Assembly: GCA_024220505.1 (NCBI GenBank)
Contig: JAKZZE010000022.1
Span: forward strand, 124,001 to 188,000
Source: Rhizopus arrhizus
Taxonomy: Eukaryota; Mucoromycota; Mucoromycetes; Mucorales; Rhizopodaceae
Reading direction: 5' to 3'
DNA length: 64,000 nucleotides
The position numbers and the translations under genes are program-made. Positions 11,820-23,872 of this stretch are shown here, piece after piece. Position 1 is the stretch's first letter. Each line of letters starts with the position of its first letter. A model generated the notes under the pieces. It was not told the DNA's origin. It ran no database searches and worked only from the letters and a program-made list of their open reading frames with translations.

Positions 11820-12739
11820 GGCCAAATGGATTATGGAATAAACTGGTCCGAGCTCAATTCTAGCACAGTAGAACAGCTACTTTTGACGAGGATGCATCCA
11901 ATTTTGATCTCAGAATCTGTCCATCACAGCAATATGTACTGGAAATCACTTTTGGTAAAAGAAATATATAGTTTTAACATTTTTTATGTCAATCTTAACT
12001 CTTGAGAATTGTTTCCGTATAGACAGTATCAAAACAAGTCCGAAAATACTTGATTATTTTACAAACTGACCAAGTGATAGAAGAAATTTTCTTTATAACA
12101 CTTAAAAGCTCGCCTCACCGTTATTTTAGAGGTTTCATATCTGCTTTTAGTTTTTTATAACCTATACCCCAGTTTGAAAATGTAATCTCATCATTTCTAT
12201 CAAAAAATATGCCTGTAGCGAAATAATTGCCAAATAATTCAGAAACAAATATATGTTTCCTACAGAAAGCTTTCCATCATCTTACTCCAAGTTCAACAAA
12301 ACTTCCTAGAATGAGTTTTGAAGCTCCTTGACACCTTATCCAGCAAGAACTGTTTATGACGGCTTTACCATCCCAAGCCACCATCATGCTCTCGCCTACA
12401 CAAGACCATCCCACACTCTATTGCAGATGAAGGATGTTTATTGTGTGGAGCAATCAAAATTGACGAACATTTTCTATGGTCTTTCCCAGCCAAATGACAC
12501 ATATGAGATAATCTATTTCCTCGTTTTCTTGAATTGCATTCAATGCTATCTTATGCACAATTAACTCAATACGTTTAGACAACATCCAAAACACTTGCTT
12601 ATTGAAAAATTGACACCATTCATATCGTGGCATGCAGTGTTTTGAGATTATGGCGATCACATTGGAAATTTATTTTTGAAGAGGCATCTTTTTGGCCAAA
12701 TAAAGCAACAGCAAGAGCTATACTCTTACTCAGTCAGAT
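11820..12739 (+). mobile_element. Degenerate LINE (non-LTR retrotransposon) ORF2 3' end, older copy
   Basis: Broken plus-strand frames resemble the reverse-transcriptase zinc-binding tail and C-terminus of a fungal LINE. About 12330-12480 reads PYPARTVYDGFTIPSHHHAL in pieces with a Cys/His cluster. About 12640-12740 reads WRSHWKFIFEEASFWPNKAT then LLLSQIYYENV. The same order, including HWKHVFDPGPFWPNEA and LQLRRIYREI, recurs at 16374-16595. Frames are interrupted by several stops and shifts, so this is dead. Its C-terminal frame resumes after the nested insertion at 13136 (VPKQNTHKHSN). The 5' limit is not defined; the signal fades before about 12300. Confidence 0.6.
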
Positions 12740-12755
12740 TTATTATGAGAATGTA
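12740..12755 (+). repeat. Target-site duplication, left copy (16 bp)
   Basis: The 16-mer TTATTATGAGAATGTA is found here and again at 13120-13135, flanking the minus-strand LINE fragment between them. Joining across the insert restores the LLLSQIYYENV-PKQN frame of the older LINE copy, as expected for a target-site duplication. Confidence 0.8.
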
Positions 12756-13119
12756 TTTTTTTTTTGTAGGGGCTGGTAGGCCGTATTTTTATTGAAAGAA
12801 TAATAAATATATGAAGTCACGTGTATAACAGCGGTGAGCTCCTGATTAACAAAAAATAACATAAAAGAGAAGCGAGGTAATGTATAAGAGTGTTAAACTA
12901 TTGAGGACAAAGCGTCGGACCGGAAGGGACCAACTAAGGAGAGGATGTTTTGGAAGACCGTTGTGGGGTCGAAAGGAACTTTGTCAAAGATAAATCGCCA
13001 GTGGGCTTTCCATATACCAAGAATAGTGCAAGCAATGATGCTTTCGTTTGATATTAGAGATAATCTCTGAGGAGGGAAACACAACAGGTGGATAGCCCTG
13101 TAAACCTCATGAGTAGTCA
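12756..13119 (-). mobile_element. 5'-truncated LINE insertion, nested in the older LINE copy
   Basis: On the minus strand this 364-bp block starts inside ORF2 (THEVYRAIHLLCFPPQ...). It continues through the diagnostic C-terminal motif AHWRFIFDKVPFDPTTVFQN to a stop near 12893, then a 3' UTR of about 130 bp, and ends in A10 (T10 on the plus strand at 12756-12765). It is flanked by 16-bp direct repeats. The tail, 5' truncation and target duplication are the hallmarks of target-primed reverse transcription. The coding tail is open for 76 codons, so this insertion is younger than its host copy. Confidence 0.85.
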
Positions 13120-13135
13120 TTATTATGAGAATGTA
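13120..13135 (+). repeat. Target-site duplication, right copy (16 bp)
   Basis: Second exact copy of TTATTATGAGAATGTA; see the left copy at 12740. The sequence beyond it continues the older LINE frame. Confidence 0.8.
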
Positions 13136-13199
13136 CCCAAACAGAACACTCATAAACATAGCAATATAACGTCACAGTATTCCTTTAAGTTATTTGTTT

Positions 13200-14779
13200 A
13201 TACTTCACGTTTTTAAACTTTAAAATGTATGCCTAATGATGGCTCTGGAATAAAATCCTTAAACCAAAAAAAAAACATACCTTGCACCTATTTTCCTTGT
13301 AACTGAGTCTGAGGCTATTTTCACTTGAGCCTCAATGAATACATCCTCACTGAATCTCTTTCTAGCTTTTTTTTTCTATTTTTTATTTGTATATGAGTTG
13401 CTGTATGGATATGACAGAAAGTTTAATAAATTTTAAGCATTCAGTGCCAACATCTAAAGGTGAAAATATAAGAAAAAAAAGCAACCATTGCTAATAAATC
13501 GTTTGTAAAAATGGATATAATTCTCATTTATTTTTTCCTTAAATTTAATATGTAATATGAGAACCATTAATCGTGACGGATGAGTGAGAATCATGCTGAA
13601 ATGGCTGGAGACTTTATGCTAACCGACTATAGATAGGAGAATTTCCAGCATATCTTAAACTATGAAAAGTTCCTAAATCCAATATCAAAAAAGCGCTTCA
13701 TATTTAAAGGCTTGAAACAAGAAACTCATATAGCTACAGTATATAACGAATGCCTTACAGTGCATAACGATCACCTTATATTATATAATAATCGCCTCTT
13801 ACATTATAACAATTATCCAAATTACCATAAACAGAACAAAATCATAAATTCAAAAAATATATAAATAACTCTCACTTCTCACTTCACTCGTATTTTCTTA
13901 CCTCTGATTTTAACTTTTTCTTTTTATCAAATAAATATTTTTTGAAGAGGCAAATTACCTCTTATTTTATTTAACATCAAGAACAAGAAATCCCTTGAAG
14001 CCATCATACTTCATTGTAAATCCTTTTTTATTTTATTTTTTTTTTATTTTAATTTAATCAAAACAGTCTAATCTACTTTACAAGATCTGATCGTCACTAT
14101 ATCAAGTGAACCGAGCCAAATCCGACTCACATAGTCAATTCTTATGTCAATCACAACTCAAATCTCTGCTTATTTAAACCTTAATTAACAAATCCGACAT
14201 TATTACTGTAAGAATTTAAAGGTTCTTTAAAAAAGGACAGGTTTAAACTTATTTACAACAACCAGTTTATGTTTATTTAGTTACAATACGCTATGTAAAG
14301 TATAAGAGTGGAATTAAAAGGATTTTGTCAGAGTAACTGACATTTTTAACGTTTAAATTAGCAAGGAATTAACTATTTTGTTGAACTAAGCAATGAGGTA
14401 GTAATTGGCCCAACGTCCAATGGAGAAGTAAAAACACATTCTTTTCTTTTATTGAGCTATGTGCACTAATTTATTCATTGTTTGCTTTAACAGAAGCTCA
14501 AGTATGAAACGTAATTTGCTTGCCCATGCTACTATGAGCTATTCAAGGATGTGGATTCTTTAAGTATCCATATCACACATAAGCATAGTATCTTTAGTTT
14601 ACTTTTTTTGCGAGTATCATTTATTAATTACTTTTACCTTTTAGGTTTAGCCAAAGAAAATGAGCTGAATTTGGATGGATCACTTTTAAGTGTACAGAAG
14701 CTCTCAAAATTATTAGTTCCCTTCAGAATCAACAGATATAGTAAAAGCAGCAGAAAATGTATCATTAGATAATGCCATA
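13200..14779. other. Non-coding AT-rich stretch, possible LTR remnants
   Basis: No gene seen. The interval around 13550-13980 starts TGTAATATGAGAACC. It holds a TATA-like ATATATAAATAACTC followed by CT-rich sequence, reminiscent of a solo LTR promoter. I cannot find matching ends or a duplicated target site, so this is not called as an element. Confidence 0.35.
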
Positions 14780-16595
14780 AAATTATTGTACCCTGAGGAC
14801 AGTTGGACAAACAGTCAAATCATTCTAAATATTATCGTGTCCTTGAACTTGACGCCTTTGATATGTAGCCTAATTCTACAGATGATAGCCAACTCAAAGC
14901 CGCAGCCCTCGCCACACCTTCCCAATACAAACGTGTTTTGTATCTCAAGAAAGACATAAAGAGATTGAAGTTGAGCACTCCTGTTAAAAATGCTACTATC
15001 CCAGCTGCTGATTGTATATATATTAACAACTCGTCAAGCAATACAGCTTTTGATGAAATAATGACATTAAATCCATATCGCCAACTTCTGGCATTTGAGA
15101 TTACATTTAGATTACTGAAGAACACCTCGAATTATTGAATGCTCATTTGGGGAACGGTCCTGGATATCTATGGCTGTTTCACGATTATTGGCTGGTGCTG
15201 TCTTAGTCGATGGCAATCAAATACTTCTTTTGAGTGGTGTGGGGACATATAGTAGATACCCTAGCATTGGTGATCACTATGAAAAAGTTCAACCTACTCA
15301 GGAATCCTTAATACTAGACTTTACTTCACAATATCCAAATATGCTGAAAATAGCAAAAATATATGTCGATAATTCTGAAAAATTAGTAATTGGAACTAAA
15401 ACCTTCAACATTTTGACCATCTCAAGTATCAGAATTGATGATAGCAAAATAGTACCTGAAATCGGATCATCAACAAAGCAATTTACGCTGTCTAAAGGTA
15501 CACGCATTTTTTTATCCATTTCATTAATACAGCTCTTCACTAATAACCTAAAATCATCAAATGGTAAAGTGCTTCATGTGGGAATGGATAACTTAGTTCA
15601 TATAAGACATCTACGATCAAAATTCTACCAAATTACGTTTTCTCTAAGCAAATTATATAACATATTCACTCAAGGCGTCATTGTTCAACCTTTCACGATA
15701 TACATACTTTTAAACAGAGCCAAAAGTGATAATGATTATATTCTAGGATCTAAAGTTATGCTAGTAAAAGGCGCCTATTATTTTGACAGCTCGCAAGGTA
15801 TTCATCGTAGAATTCCCATTGAACCTACTACCAAGCGCAGGAACAAGCTCATCCAATATTTTGACTTACTATGCACCAACCGTATTCACAAAGCAGACTC
15901 CTTTGCACGCTTTACACGAATCCCATTTCAACAGCCTGATGCTTCCACCCAACTCATAAGATATCAATGCCCTGCGTCAAACTTCAATGCTATCATCACA
16001 TCTGAGCTACAGGATGGTACTGCTCTAATTTTCATGTCTACTAAATGGTTCAGGCTTTCTCATCTTAAAACACTTGATAATCTCCCTGATACCTACCCAC
16101 GTGCTTCCAAAGCATCTTGGCGCGCCTATTGGACAGCTCCTATACCGCATCCTGCCCGTACTGTCCTATGGCCACTATATCACAAGAAAATTTCATGTAT
16201 AACTCGACTCCATAATATCGTCCCTTCGTACTTCCCAGACCCCACCAGTGTCCTGTGTGGTCGCGAAGAAACTGATGGACACTTTTTTGGCCCTGTCCAG
16301 CTAAAACGCATATTTAATCTACTTTAGCTTCAAAATTTCTTATGAACTCTGAATCTCTCAATTATCAGCACATTTGTGCTCCTGGTCTGGCCAAATAGAC
16401 ATCCGTCCTGAATTCCTCTTTGATAGCCCTGCTTTTATCGCGTGTGCTATGTATGCAGTCTGGTGCCTACACTGGAAACACGTCTTTGATCCTGGACCCT
16501 TTTGGCCTAATGAAGCTGTCGCTCGTGCTACGCTCCAACTACGCCGAATATATCGGGAAATCACACAAGCTCGTAAGACTATAAACTACGCTTAA
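14780..16595 (+). mobile_element. Degenerate LINE ORF2 3' half
   Basis: Three consecutive frame pieces on the plus strand. 14780-15138 is broken (SQYKRVLYLKKDIKRLKLS). 15170-16327 is open for 385 codons and ends with ASWRAYWTAPIPHPARTV and the zinc-binding-like segment ITRLHNIVPSYFPDPTSVLC GREETDGHFFGPVQLKR. 16374-16595 carries the C-terminal AVWCLHWKHVFDPGPFWPNE and LQLRRIYREITQARK. The last two pieces are out of frame with each other. In the 'HFFWPC'-type motif the second cysteine of the knuckle and the terminal cysteine are lost (GREE, GPVQ). No poly(A) or target duplication could be seen at the 3' end. This is a dead copy of the same LINE type as at 11820-13119. Confidence 0.65.
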
Positions 16596-16599
16596 TTTT

Positions 16600-17442
16600 T
16601 ACCATTTTCTATCTTATGTTTCTCTTTATTTCCCATAAATAAGTGCATATCACTGTACGGCACCTGAGTAAAATTCCTTTTACAAAAAACAAAACTGTCC
16701 AAATGATGGTGGAAGCACTGTACAAAAAATAAATGATCATTGTTACTTTGCTGATATCTTGTAGATTTATGTGATACGCAGAGGTAAAGTTTGATTTTAC
16801 AGTTAAGATTGTCTAGTAAGTTGTTGTTCAATGTAGAGTTTAAGCGGATGCTTGATATTAATAGTGACCACTAGATCTTTTATATAAGATCAATACGATG
16901 TTTCTTGATAAAAAGTTATAATAAAAGAGCTCAACAGAGAACCTGTAAGACAAAGTTTAGATTTTTATTGTATGGATTGCATTGATATAAAGTGACCACC
17001 AGAGCTTGTTAAGTAGATTAGACTTGTTTGTAATAAGGCAACTTGATAAGAGTTTTGAAAATGTTTACAATGAAGATAATTGGTTTCAAGGGACTTGTCT
17101 TGCTTGTGTTTTAAGAGTGTTATACCAAAAGATTCAGGGATAAAGATACTTGATTTATTAGATAAAATATATTTAAAATAAGTAAAGTTAAGATATGTAA
17201 GTCAAGAGAAGTGAAGTAAAATAAAAATAAAAACTTGTTTATTTTATAGATAAAGGAAAACAAGCTTTGATTTTTGAAATAAAGTTCAAAATGGGGAATT
17301 CACAAGATGCAGTCATCATTGGCACTAACGTTATAACTTGCTTCGTCACAGTAGATTCTTCCTTATAGCAATATACACATCGACAAATGTAGGCAAATAT
17401 GTGCCCGGCTAAATATTTAAGCGAAATCCGGAAGAAAAATTT
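16600..17442. other. Intergenic, no gene seen
   Basis: AT-rich DNA downstream of the LINE remnant. Only shadow-type frames are present (for example a 79-codon minus frame at 16592-16831 rich in H, N and K, without family features). Confidence 0.4.
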
Positions 17443-17515
17443 GCCCGACGTCGGGTTCGAACCGACGACCTCTGTCGTGTGAAGACAGTATGATAAACCG
17501 CTACATCAGTCGGGC
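17443..17515 (-). tRNA. tRNA-Val, anticodon CAC
   Basis: On the minus strand a 73-nt cloverleaf can be folded. The acceptor stem GCCCGAC pairs with GTCGGGC (7/7). The D arm is short with a GG in the loop (TAGCGGTTTAT). The anticodon stem CTGTC/GACAG encloses the loop TTCACAC (anticodon CAC, reading GUG valine). The T arm is GTCGG-TTCGAAC-CCGAC. There is no intron and CCA is not encoded, as expected for a eukaryotic gene. Internal A and B boxes are present (TGATGTAGCGG; GGTTCGAAC). It is the only tRNA I can fold in the window. Confidence 0.93.
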
Positions 17516-17519
17516 ACAT

Positions 17520-20150
17520 TTTCTTCGTTGAGCTATAAATTATGATGTTCCCTTTAAACGGCTAAACAAATAACCGATCACGTGAACTAGAAAGATTTAT
17601 TGAAAACTACTGACCTGCAAGTAAAAAACCATTCAAAAATCAACAAGCATAGTCTTGTCTATTTCTTTAGCATTTATGCCTAAGATCTCTGCAGAAAGAA
17701 GCATTATTTTGACATCTCAAGATCTCGAACATTTGCAAATTAACCACCTGTTAAGTTGTTTTGTCAAGCCAGGGAGGAGAGAAAGTCGCGTTAAGGGCTT
17801 GAAGGTGCGAACCGCGAATAGGACACACAATGGTTGATAAGCAATAACGAGACAAAGATAAGAATAGACGGACAGTCTAATAGAGAGAATAACATTTGAT
17901 GATTGACTGATGTTTATTAAATAAAAGATTATGGGTATTTATACTATTATAAGAAACGTAATTTAATAAAAGAATTAACTTGATGTCGTATCCCAACATA
18001 CTTTAAACATGATTTATATTCAGTTTATAAGAAATCAGAGTAGTGAATGTTGTCGTATTTACCTCATTAAATACTTATTATTTGTGTGAGATTACTCATA
18101 TAAGAAATAACAAATACTGAACACATAATATTATTTATTACATATTCTCTAAGACTCATTTACAATATTAACCATATACAATATTTATATTGTTCAAGCT
18201 CAATACTAAAGTTGACCTTGAGCTCACTTCGGTCCCTAAATAATTTCATTTCCTAAATAAAGGCGTAGTTTGGTTAAATGGGTTCTCTCTCTCGTCTTGA
18301 AACCTAATAAAGAGGTTACATAGAGACTCATTCACTAGTTTTCAAGTACTATTTCCTTTCTATTTCTCACTTTATTCTCTGCAAATATCCCAAATATTTT
18401 ACAAAGATTTATTACAGACTTTTCTCTATTATTCGGATATAATTAATTCTATTCCTTCAACTCAGTACAAGTTGCTTTAATATGGCTCCTGAAACAATGA
18501 CATGTAGTTGAAAATAGATCAATTTAATGTAAACAGTCCACTTGAATAACCTAAAACAGATCCTCATGTCAAAATCTATTTATACTAGATCTATAGCTAT
18601 CTTGAAAAGGATATAAATACTAGATACAATAATATTAAATAAAAATATAACCTTTTTTTAGTTTCATTGAATTTTATAGTCTTTTTATTTTTAATAGATA
18701 TTAAAACTTCATTGTTCTTTAATTTGTCAAGAAGACAGTGGCTAACTTTTGTTCATTATGTTTTATTTATCCTCCCATTCTTCCCATATCATTACTTTAG
18801 CAGGTCAACTGAAATAGCAGTGAATTCTGATCCTTATCATGGAACAGGTAGTCAAGTTCATAAAGTATAGTGTAGATGACAGGCGATCGAATAAATCATG
18901 AAGGGGCAGAATGAGAGGAACACGGTATTCCATTTGGTAATTTTTTGAGAAGGAACAATAGAGGATCTTGAACTGTTTCTGGTGTTCGTAAGCGATGATA
19001 CATATCGAAACATTTTATTGCATATTATTTTTTGAGCATCTGAGTAGGATATCTTGGACAAAGTGCTAGTTTATCACCTGGTAGCCAGCCAAGGCGCCAT
19101 CGCAGACATCTATTTCTTTCAGTTCTTGTCACTGGTAGTCAGGGCACTGTGAAATTTACAGTATCTCCACTTCAGCTTTGACCAAGGTGGCAACTAAATT
19201 CGTCCAATAAAAGTTAAATTTTGACCAGAAGTGATAGTTCATTTCTCCCAGCTTTACTTACCTATTTCGCCCATTTATGAACACTTAATTTGACCAAATT
19301 AGAAAGGGGTTTTCTTTAAAAATAAAAACAAACTCAACCAAATAGTACTGGTCTTTCGACTGAAGCCAACATTTTCTTTGTATTGAAAATGAGCGTATTA
19401 ATAGTATTTATTTTAAGTGAACAAAGTGAGTATCAAATTTATACTTTTTGAACACTCAAGTATCGAACCCGAATCAAGAAGAACATCCAGTTGTTTTCCC
19501 AAAAGAATATCTTAAAAATAAGAAAACAAGTAAAAATCAATACCAGGCATATTCCAAAACAGAAAGGGGTCAATTTATTCAGATATATATGTTTATAAAT
19601 CTCAATTACAACCAAGTGGCGGAAAAATAGAATATATCTGCATCTACGTTTAAGTACCGGATGAATGACAGAGAGACTAAATGTATAGTATCAGCTGGTA
19701 CCGAATGGTTTATGCTTTTATAGTAGCTGTAGTGATACCTCATGTTTAAGGCTTTTAAGGTATAATGTGCTTACTGTTTTTCCTGGTGTCGCTTTATTAT
19801 TAAAGCTATCATAATAATACTGTCCTATTAAAGCATAGTTTGGAGTTTATTCTGCTCTCTGCATATATCATGTCCTCCAACAAACTAAGAATATCCCGTG
19901 CTCATGGTGCTTGCATAGTGTTTGGAAAGCCACATTCATGAGAAAATGAAGAGGAATGCCTTTAAAACTAGATGATATCGGTCATGGGCTTACTTTGTGT
20001 CATTACAGGGATCCTGAGTGACCGGTTCTGTTGACGAATATCTACTTGGATAAACACCCTTTACACTACACCAAATATCCCATTGATAATAGTTTAGAGA
20101 TTAGAAAAGATGATTCAAGCAGGGAGTTTCTTCCGAATATGGGTAGCTGT
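17520..20150. other. Repeat-rich, gene-free stretch with transposase scraps
   Basis: No intact gene. A 60-codon plus frame at 19448-19630 ends NQYQAYSKTERGQFIQIYMF INLNYNQVAEK. It resembles the N-terminal helix-turn-helix of Tc1/IS630-type transposases found in Mucorales, but it stops immediately. The rest (17800-18500, 18600-19150) shows LTR-like or LINE-like composition without anything I can name safely. Confidence 0.35.
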
Positions 20151-20157
20151 GTATATT

Positions 20158-20391
20158 CTAACTTAATTTACTTATTGTATCTAATACAACGAATATGGAG
20201 AGAGGGATATACTTGAATTCCTTAATACAACATTCAGGAACAGAACACCCGACTAGGAAGATACACAATTGTACCTGGTTGAAACCTTGAGCGTTGACAA
20301 GATTTACGATCGTGTCTCGGGTTTCATCAGCTGTTTTGACGATAAAGATGATTCTATTAGCGCCTTCAAAAGTTGGATAAAAACCCATCAA
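20158..20391 (-). mobile_element. LINE ORF1-like fragment
   Basis: A 77-codon minus frame reading YPTFEGANRIIFIVKTADET followed by DTIVNLVNAQGF. It resembles the nucleic-acid-binding region of LINE ORF1 (gag-like) proteins in fungi. No neighbouring frame extends it. Family resemblance is by pattern only. Confidence 0.35.
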
Positions 20392-20749
20392 CCAGGTTCA
20401 TGTCTCTTTCTTTCGTTCGAAAGAGAAAATGATGACAGACGGTATTGAGTAAAGGATCTGTAGAAGAAAAAATTATGTTTTGAGTCAGAACCACTGGTGT
20501 AAGTCATTACTTTAAAAGATGAATAAAAGTCATGTAGCCCCACAAAATTATTTACATAACCAGGGAAGGAGATTGATAATGTACTGGACCAATAGAAGAA
20601 ATACCTGGATAGGGTTCAAGAATGGAAGAATGAAAACTTGGGCCTTATTAGTTATGCAAGGAAGTCTCCCAATAAGGACGAGGATAACGAGAGTCGTGGA
20701 AATTGTTTAACACGAATGATAAATGTGCTTTATGATCGTCCTAAAACGG

Positions 20750-21300
20750 TAGTTGTGTTTTTGTAGCCGGTTTCTAGTCGTGATAATGATATTGAAAAGT
20801 TTACGCTTTCTCCGTTTTCATGCAGTGGTAAAACACAGGGTAAGAAGAAGACTTTGATTGAAGTTTTTAACAATCATTGATGTTCTAGTCGCGGACGGAT
20901 TGTGAAATATTTTGAAGGATCCTGTTAGGTAGGAATGGCTGGCCATTGAAAATACAATATCAGCGTGCTTTCTATACTAAAGAGAGCGCTGTAATGAGTA
21001 CTATATTAGTGATAGTAGCCCTGTTTGACAGTAGTTGGCTGAATAGAAATCGAGGGTTGAGAAGACGATGGAAATGTCCTGCGTGTCGACAGTGAGTCAC
21101 AAGGATTCACAGATAACACCTTGCCAAGCAGCAAGTTTTGGTGGACACGTAAAAATAAAGTGTTCAGTCGAGTCGACAACTACGTTACAAAGTGAGCAGA
21201 CTGGAGTGATGCATTTTGAAGACAGGAGGCGATGTAGCATAGTCTTATGCGGAATTCTTTTGTGAATTAATCTGAACAGGATATTTCTTTGAATTACCAT
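20750..21300 (-). mobile_element. LINE ORF2 zinc-binding tail, degenerate
   Basis: The minus frame at 21097-21300 reads ILFRLIHKRIPHKTMLHRLL, then CSLCNVVVDSTEHFIFTCPP, then KLAAWQGV. This is the classic reverse-transcriptase zinc-binding module (C-x2-C, H, C) found before the C-terminus of LINE ORF2. Downstream (lower coordinates) frames are broken (a LLSNRATITNIV-like piece near 20980). No intact end is visible. Confidence 0.65.
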
Positions 21301-21489
21301 TAATGCCAGAGACCAAAAGACGAGTCAGAGTTGTATTTGAATAGCAGTGAGAAAATGTGGTGGAGGATTCAACTAGTTGACAGTTTTGCGGAAAGTTTTT
21401 GTATCAATATTTCGAAACGTTTTAGGAGACAGTCAGAATTGTAGACAGTTGAGCAAAGGGTTGAAGCTAAGCTGATGTATCGGGATCGG

Positions 21490-22715
21490 TAGTTTGAGGC
21501 AGATAGTGTTTTCCGAAGAAGTAGTTGATGTATACGCTTCCGATATATATGTCACGAAAGGCTATTCTCTATGTTGTCCTTTTTTTTTCTCATTTTGGTT
21601 GATATCTTTAATAACAACCATGGTTATTATCACCAGAGAACAAGCTATACGTATATCCTATCATAAACCTTACGACAAGAGTAAAGCTTCTGAATTACTC
21701 AAAGCAATTGAAAATATAAATGTTGAACTTTGCTATAAAAATGATCCTTGAAAAACAATTCTTTTATATATGAATAGCATATGTGCAGATCCATATAACA
21801 TTCATACATATCAAAAGGCAAATGAGTCTTCTGGTATCAACAATGAAATTCAAGATAAAAAGAAATAAATCGGTACCTTTTAACAAAAAAAAAAAAATAC
21901 ATACTTTGCATATTGATTACTCATACACAGATTTTTTTTTGTACAGTTAATCAAGTACAACTCGCAGAATTCCTGAATGCTGTGATCCTGCCCACAAATC
22001 CAAACAATGAAGAGTCTTATAATTCCCAAAATTTAGTTTGGAAGCACACGGGTATTTTTATGAAAAAACTGTCTATGGTTTTAGCAAATGGTATGAATCA
22101 CACAAATTACGTTTAATGGAAAGCACGCTTAAGAGAAAAATAGATGAATCACAGTAGAGAGTCTCAATTCTTTTGCTTTATGTATTAAAAGATGAGTTCA
22201 TTGGTAAGATATACTTATATATTTTTTTTTCATTAGCATGCAGTTGATCTAGTGTTTAGGTGGTGTAAAAGAAGACACTGTGGAACATTTGCCTCGCTAC
22301 CAGACATTTATCCAGAGCTTAAAAGACAACTGTTATTATGTAGTAGGTTAAGCCAGAAAGTCCACAAATGAAAAAGATGACGGATCATGTGTGTTTGTTT
22401 AATTAAATGTGTAAAAACTTAAAGCAAAAACCCTTAGTCAGTAAAGTTTTTGCGTTTGCTTCCTGTAGACTTAATGAACCATTATTACAACGATATTTGA
22501 ACAAAAAGGGAAATCTATTGTCACAAGTGGATGTGCATGGTGATATGCAAGGTGAGAAAATGAAATATTCTATTGTTATAATCATAATTAAATTTCAGTT
22601 CATTTGTTAGATATGCTAGCGCACATCGCTACAAAAGAAAAAGTATATATTGTTGCGATTGATTTTGCAGGCTTAATAACAAACTGTGATGATTTATTAG
22701 TCTTTTTAAAGTAAT
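21490..22715 (+). pseudogene. Fragmentary coding-like pieces of unknown origin
   Basis: Several short plus-strand pieces look protein-like but do not join into one frame: 21620-21751 (ITREQAIRISYHKPYDKSKA), 21946-22056 (NQVQLAEFLNAVILPTNPNN), 22437-22549 (KVFAFASCRLNEPLLQRYLN) and about 22611-22715 (LDMLAHIATKEKVYIVAIDF). GT and AG sites lie near some edges, so a decayed multi-exon gene or domesticated element is possible. I recognise no family. Confidence 0.25.
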
Positions 22716-23473
22716 TTACAAAAAATATGATGTCAAAATAAAATGATTACTCGCAGCCTGTAATAATAAGAACAATTCTAACGTAAAGAAACTAATAATA
22801 TATAAATTATTAAAGTTACGCATAAATTCAGGAGGCATATCGTTATAAATCCTTGTGAAAATGAAAAAACAAAAAGTGAGTCTCATGGTTACAGGTACGC
22901 AAACAATTTTTTTTTTAATTTTAAATGTCATTTATTTATAAAGTCCATTTGAGCGCGGGACGTTTATCACATCTATTCGCCTGGAATAGTTTAATATGAA
23001 ATAAAGTAAAGTGAGACTAAAGAAACCTTTTGGGATCAAGGGTAAAAAAAAGGTCAATAGAACAGTATTTTGAACATGATAGCTTCCTTAATGTTTTAAG
23101 ATCCAACTTAGAAGGAGCTGACCATGTAGAAGTCTGGTACAAGTGTATATATGGTGGTAAAGATGATCCAGTTCAAATACGATTGAGCATATGGTTGACC
23201 AACGAAGGATCCAAGGGGTAGTTACACGGCCTGAACGAGGAACTTTTGTTGTTGGTGGGAGGTTTAAACGAAATGGCAAAGAGCTTCAATAGTGCTAAGC
23301 ATACGTAGCGGGTTATACATGTTGAGGCACTAGATATATGCGTTTTTGTCAACGTCTGATTCGGATGGATGAGACAGGGACAGGACCTAGGTTCGCAGCC
23401 AGGCAGTCATCCGAGGCGCCATCCTGTGCATAGGCTACGTTCTTTTCGGGTCATCGACAACCAAAGGATTGGA

Positions 23474-23793
23474 TCAAATGAGACTGTTGGTCAACAGCAA
23501 GGAAGCAATTTTAACTCCTAAAGAAGTGCTGTGACATTTTCCATATAAAAGCTTTATGTGCTTAATGTCTAGCTTCATATTGTTTCCACCATGATGTTGT
23601 TTCTGGATACCAGGAGGTTGTTTTTGCTCGTCGTCCTTATATATCTTTATGTAATATCGGGCAGTTCTCGTAACAGTGTCAGCAGTTAAAGAAGCTTGTC
23701 TTTCTGATATATATTTCTCTATAACGAGATCAAGTAGTGATTGTACCTGAGCAAGTGTATAGGAATAATAGTTTCTAACTTTCTTCGTTTCAG

Positions 23794-23831
<38 letters not shown>

Positions 23832-23872
23832 ATAGACTGTTCTTTCTGAGAGGCTGCAGTTGCTTCTATCAC
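23474..23872 (-). mobile_element. Transposase N-terminal helix-turn-helix fragment (Tc1/IS630-like)
   Basis: A 132-codon minus frame. After a poly-lysine stretch caused by a T26 run on the plus strand, it reads YYSYTLAQVQSLLDLVIEKY, ISERQAS, VTRTARYYIKIYKDDEQKQP. This is the layout of the N-terminal DNA-binding domain of Tc1-mariner/IS630-type transposases abundant in Mucorales (helix, 'VIEKG.S..AA', 'RTAQ.Y.K.Y'). No DDE catalytic domain follows within the window, so this is a truncated copy. The neighbouring stretches at 22940-23470 carry no nameable gene. Confidence 0.5.

Noticed and set aside
13551..13980. Solo LTR of a Ty3/gypsy-type element
   Set aside because: A TATA-like box and CT-rich stretch are present, but I could not define matching TG...CA ends, a target duplication or a second copy in the window.
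23800..23828. Poly-lysine / poly-phenylalanine coding in both strands
   Set aside because: It is a T26 homopolymer run. Similar runs at 43679-43708, 47435-47463 and 55720-55747 also create false coding frames.
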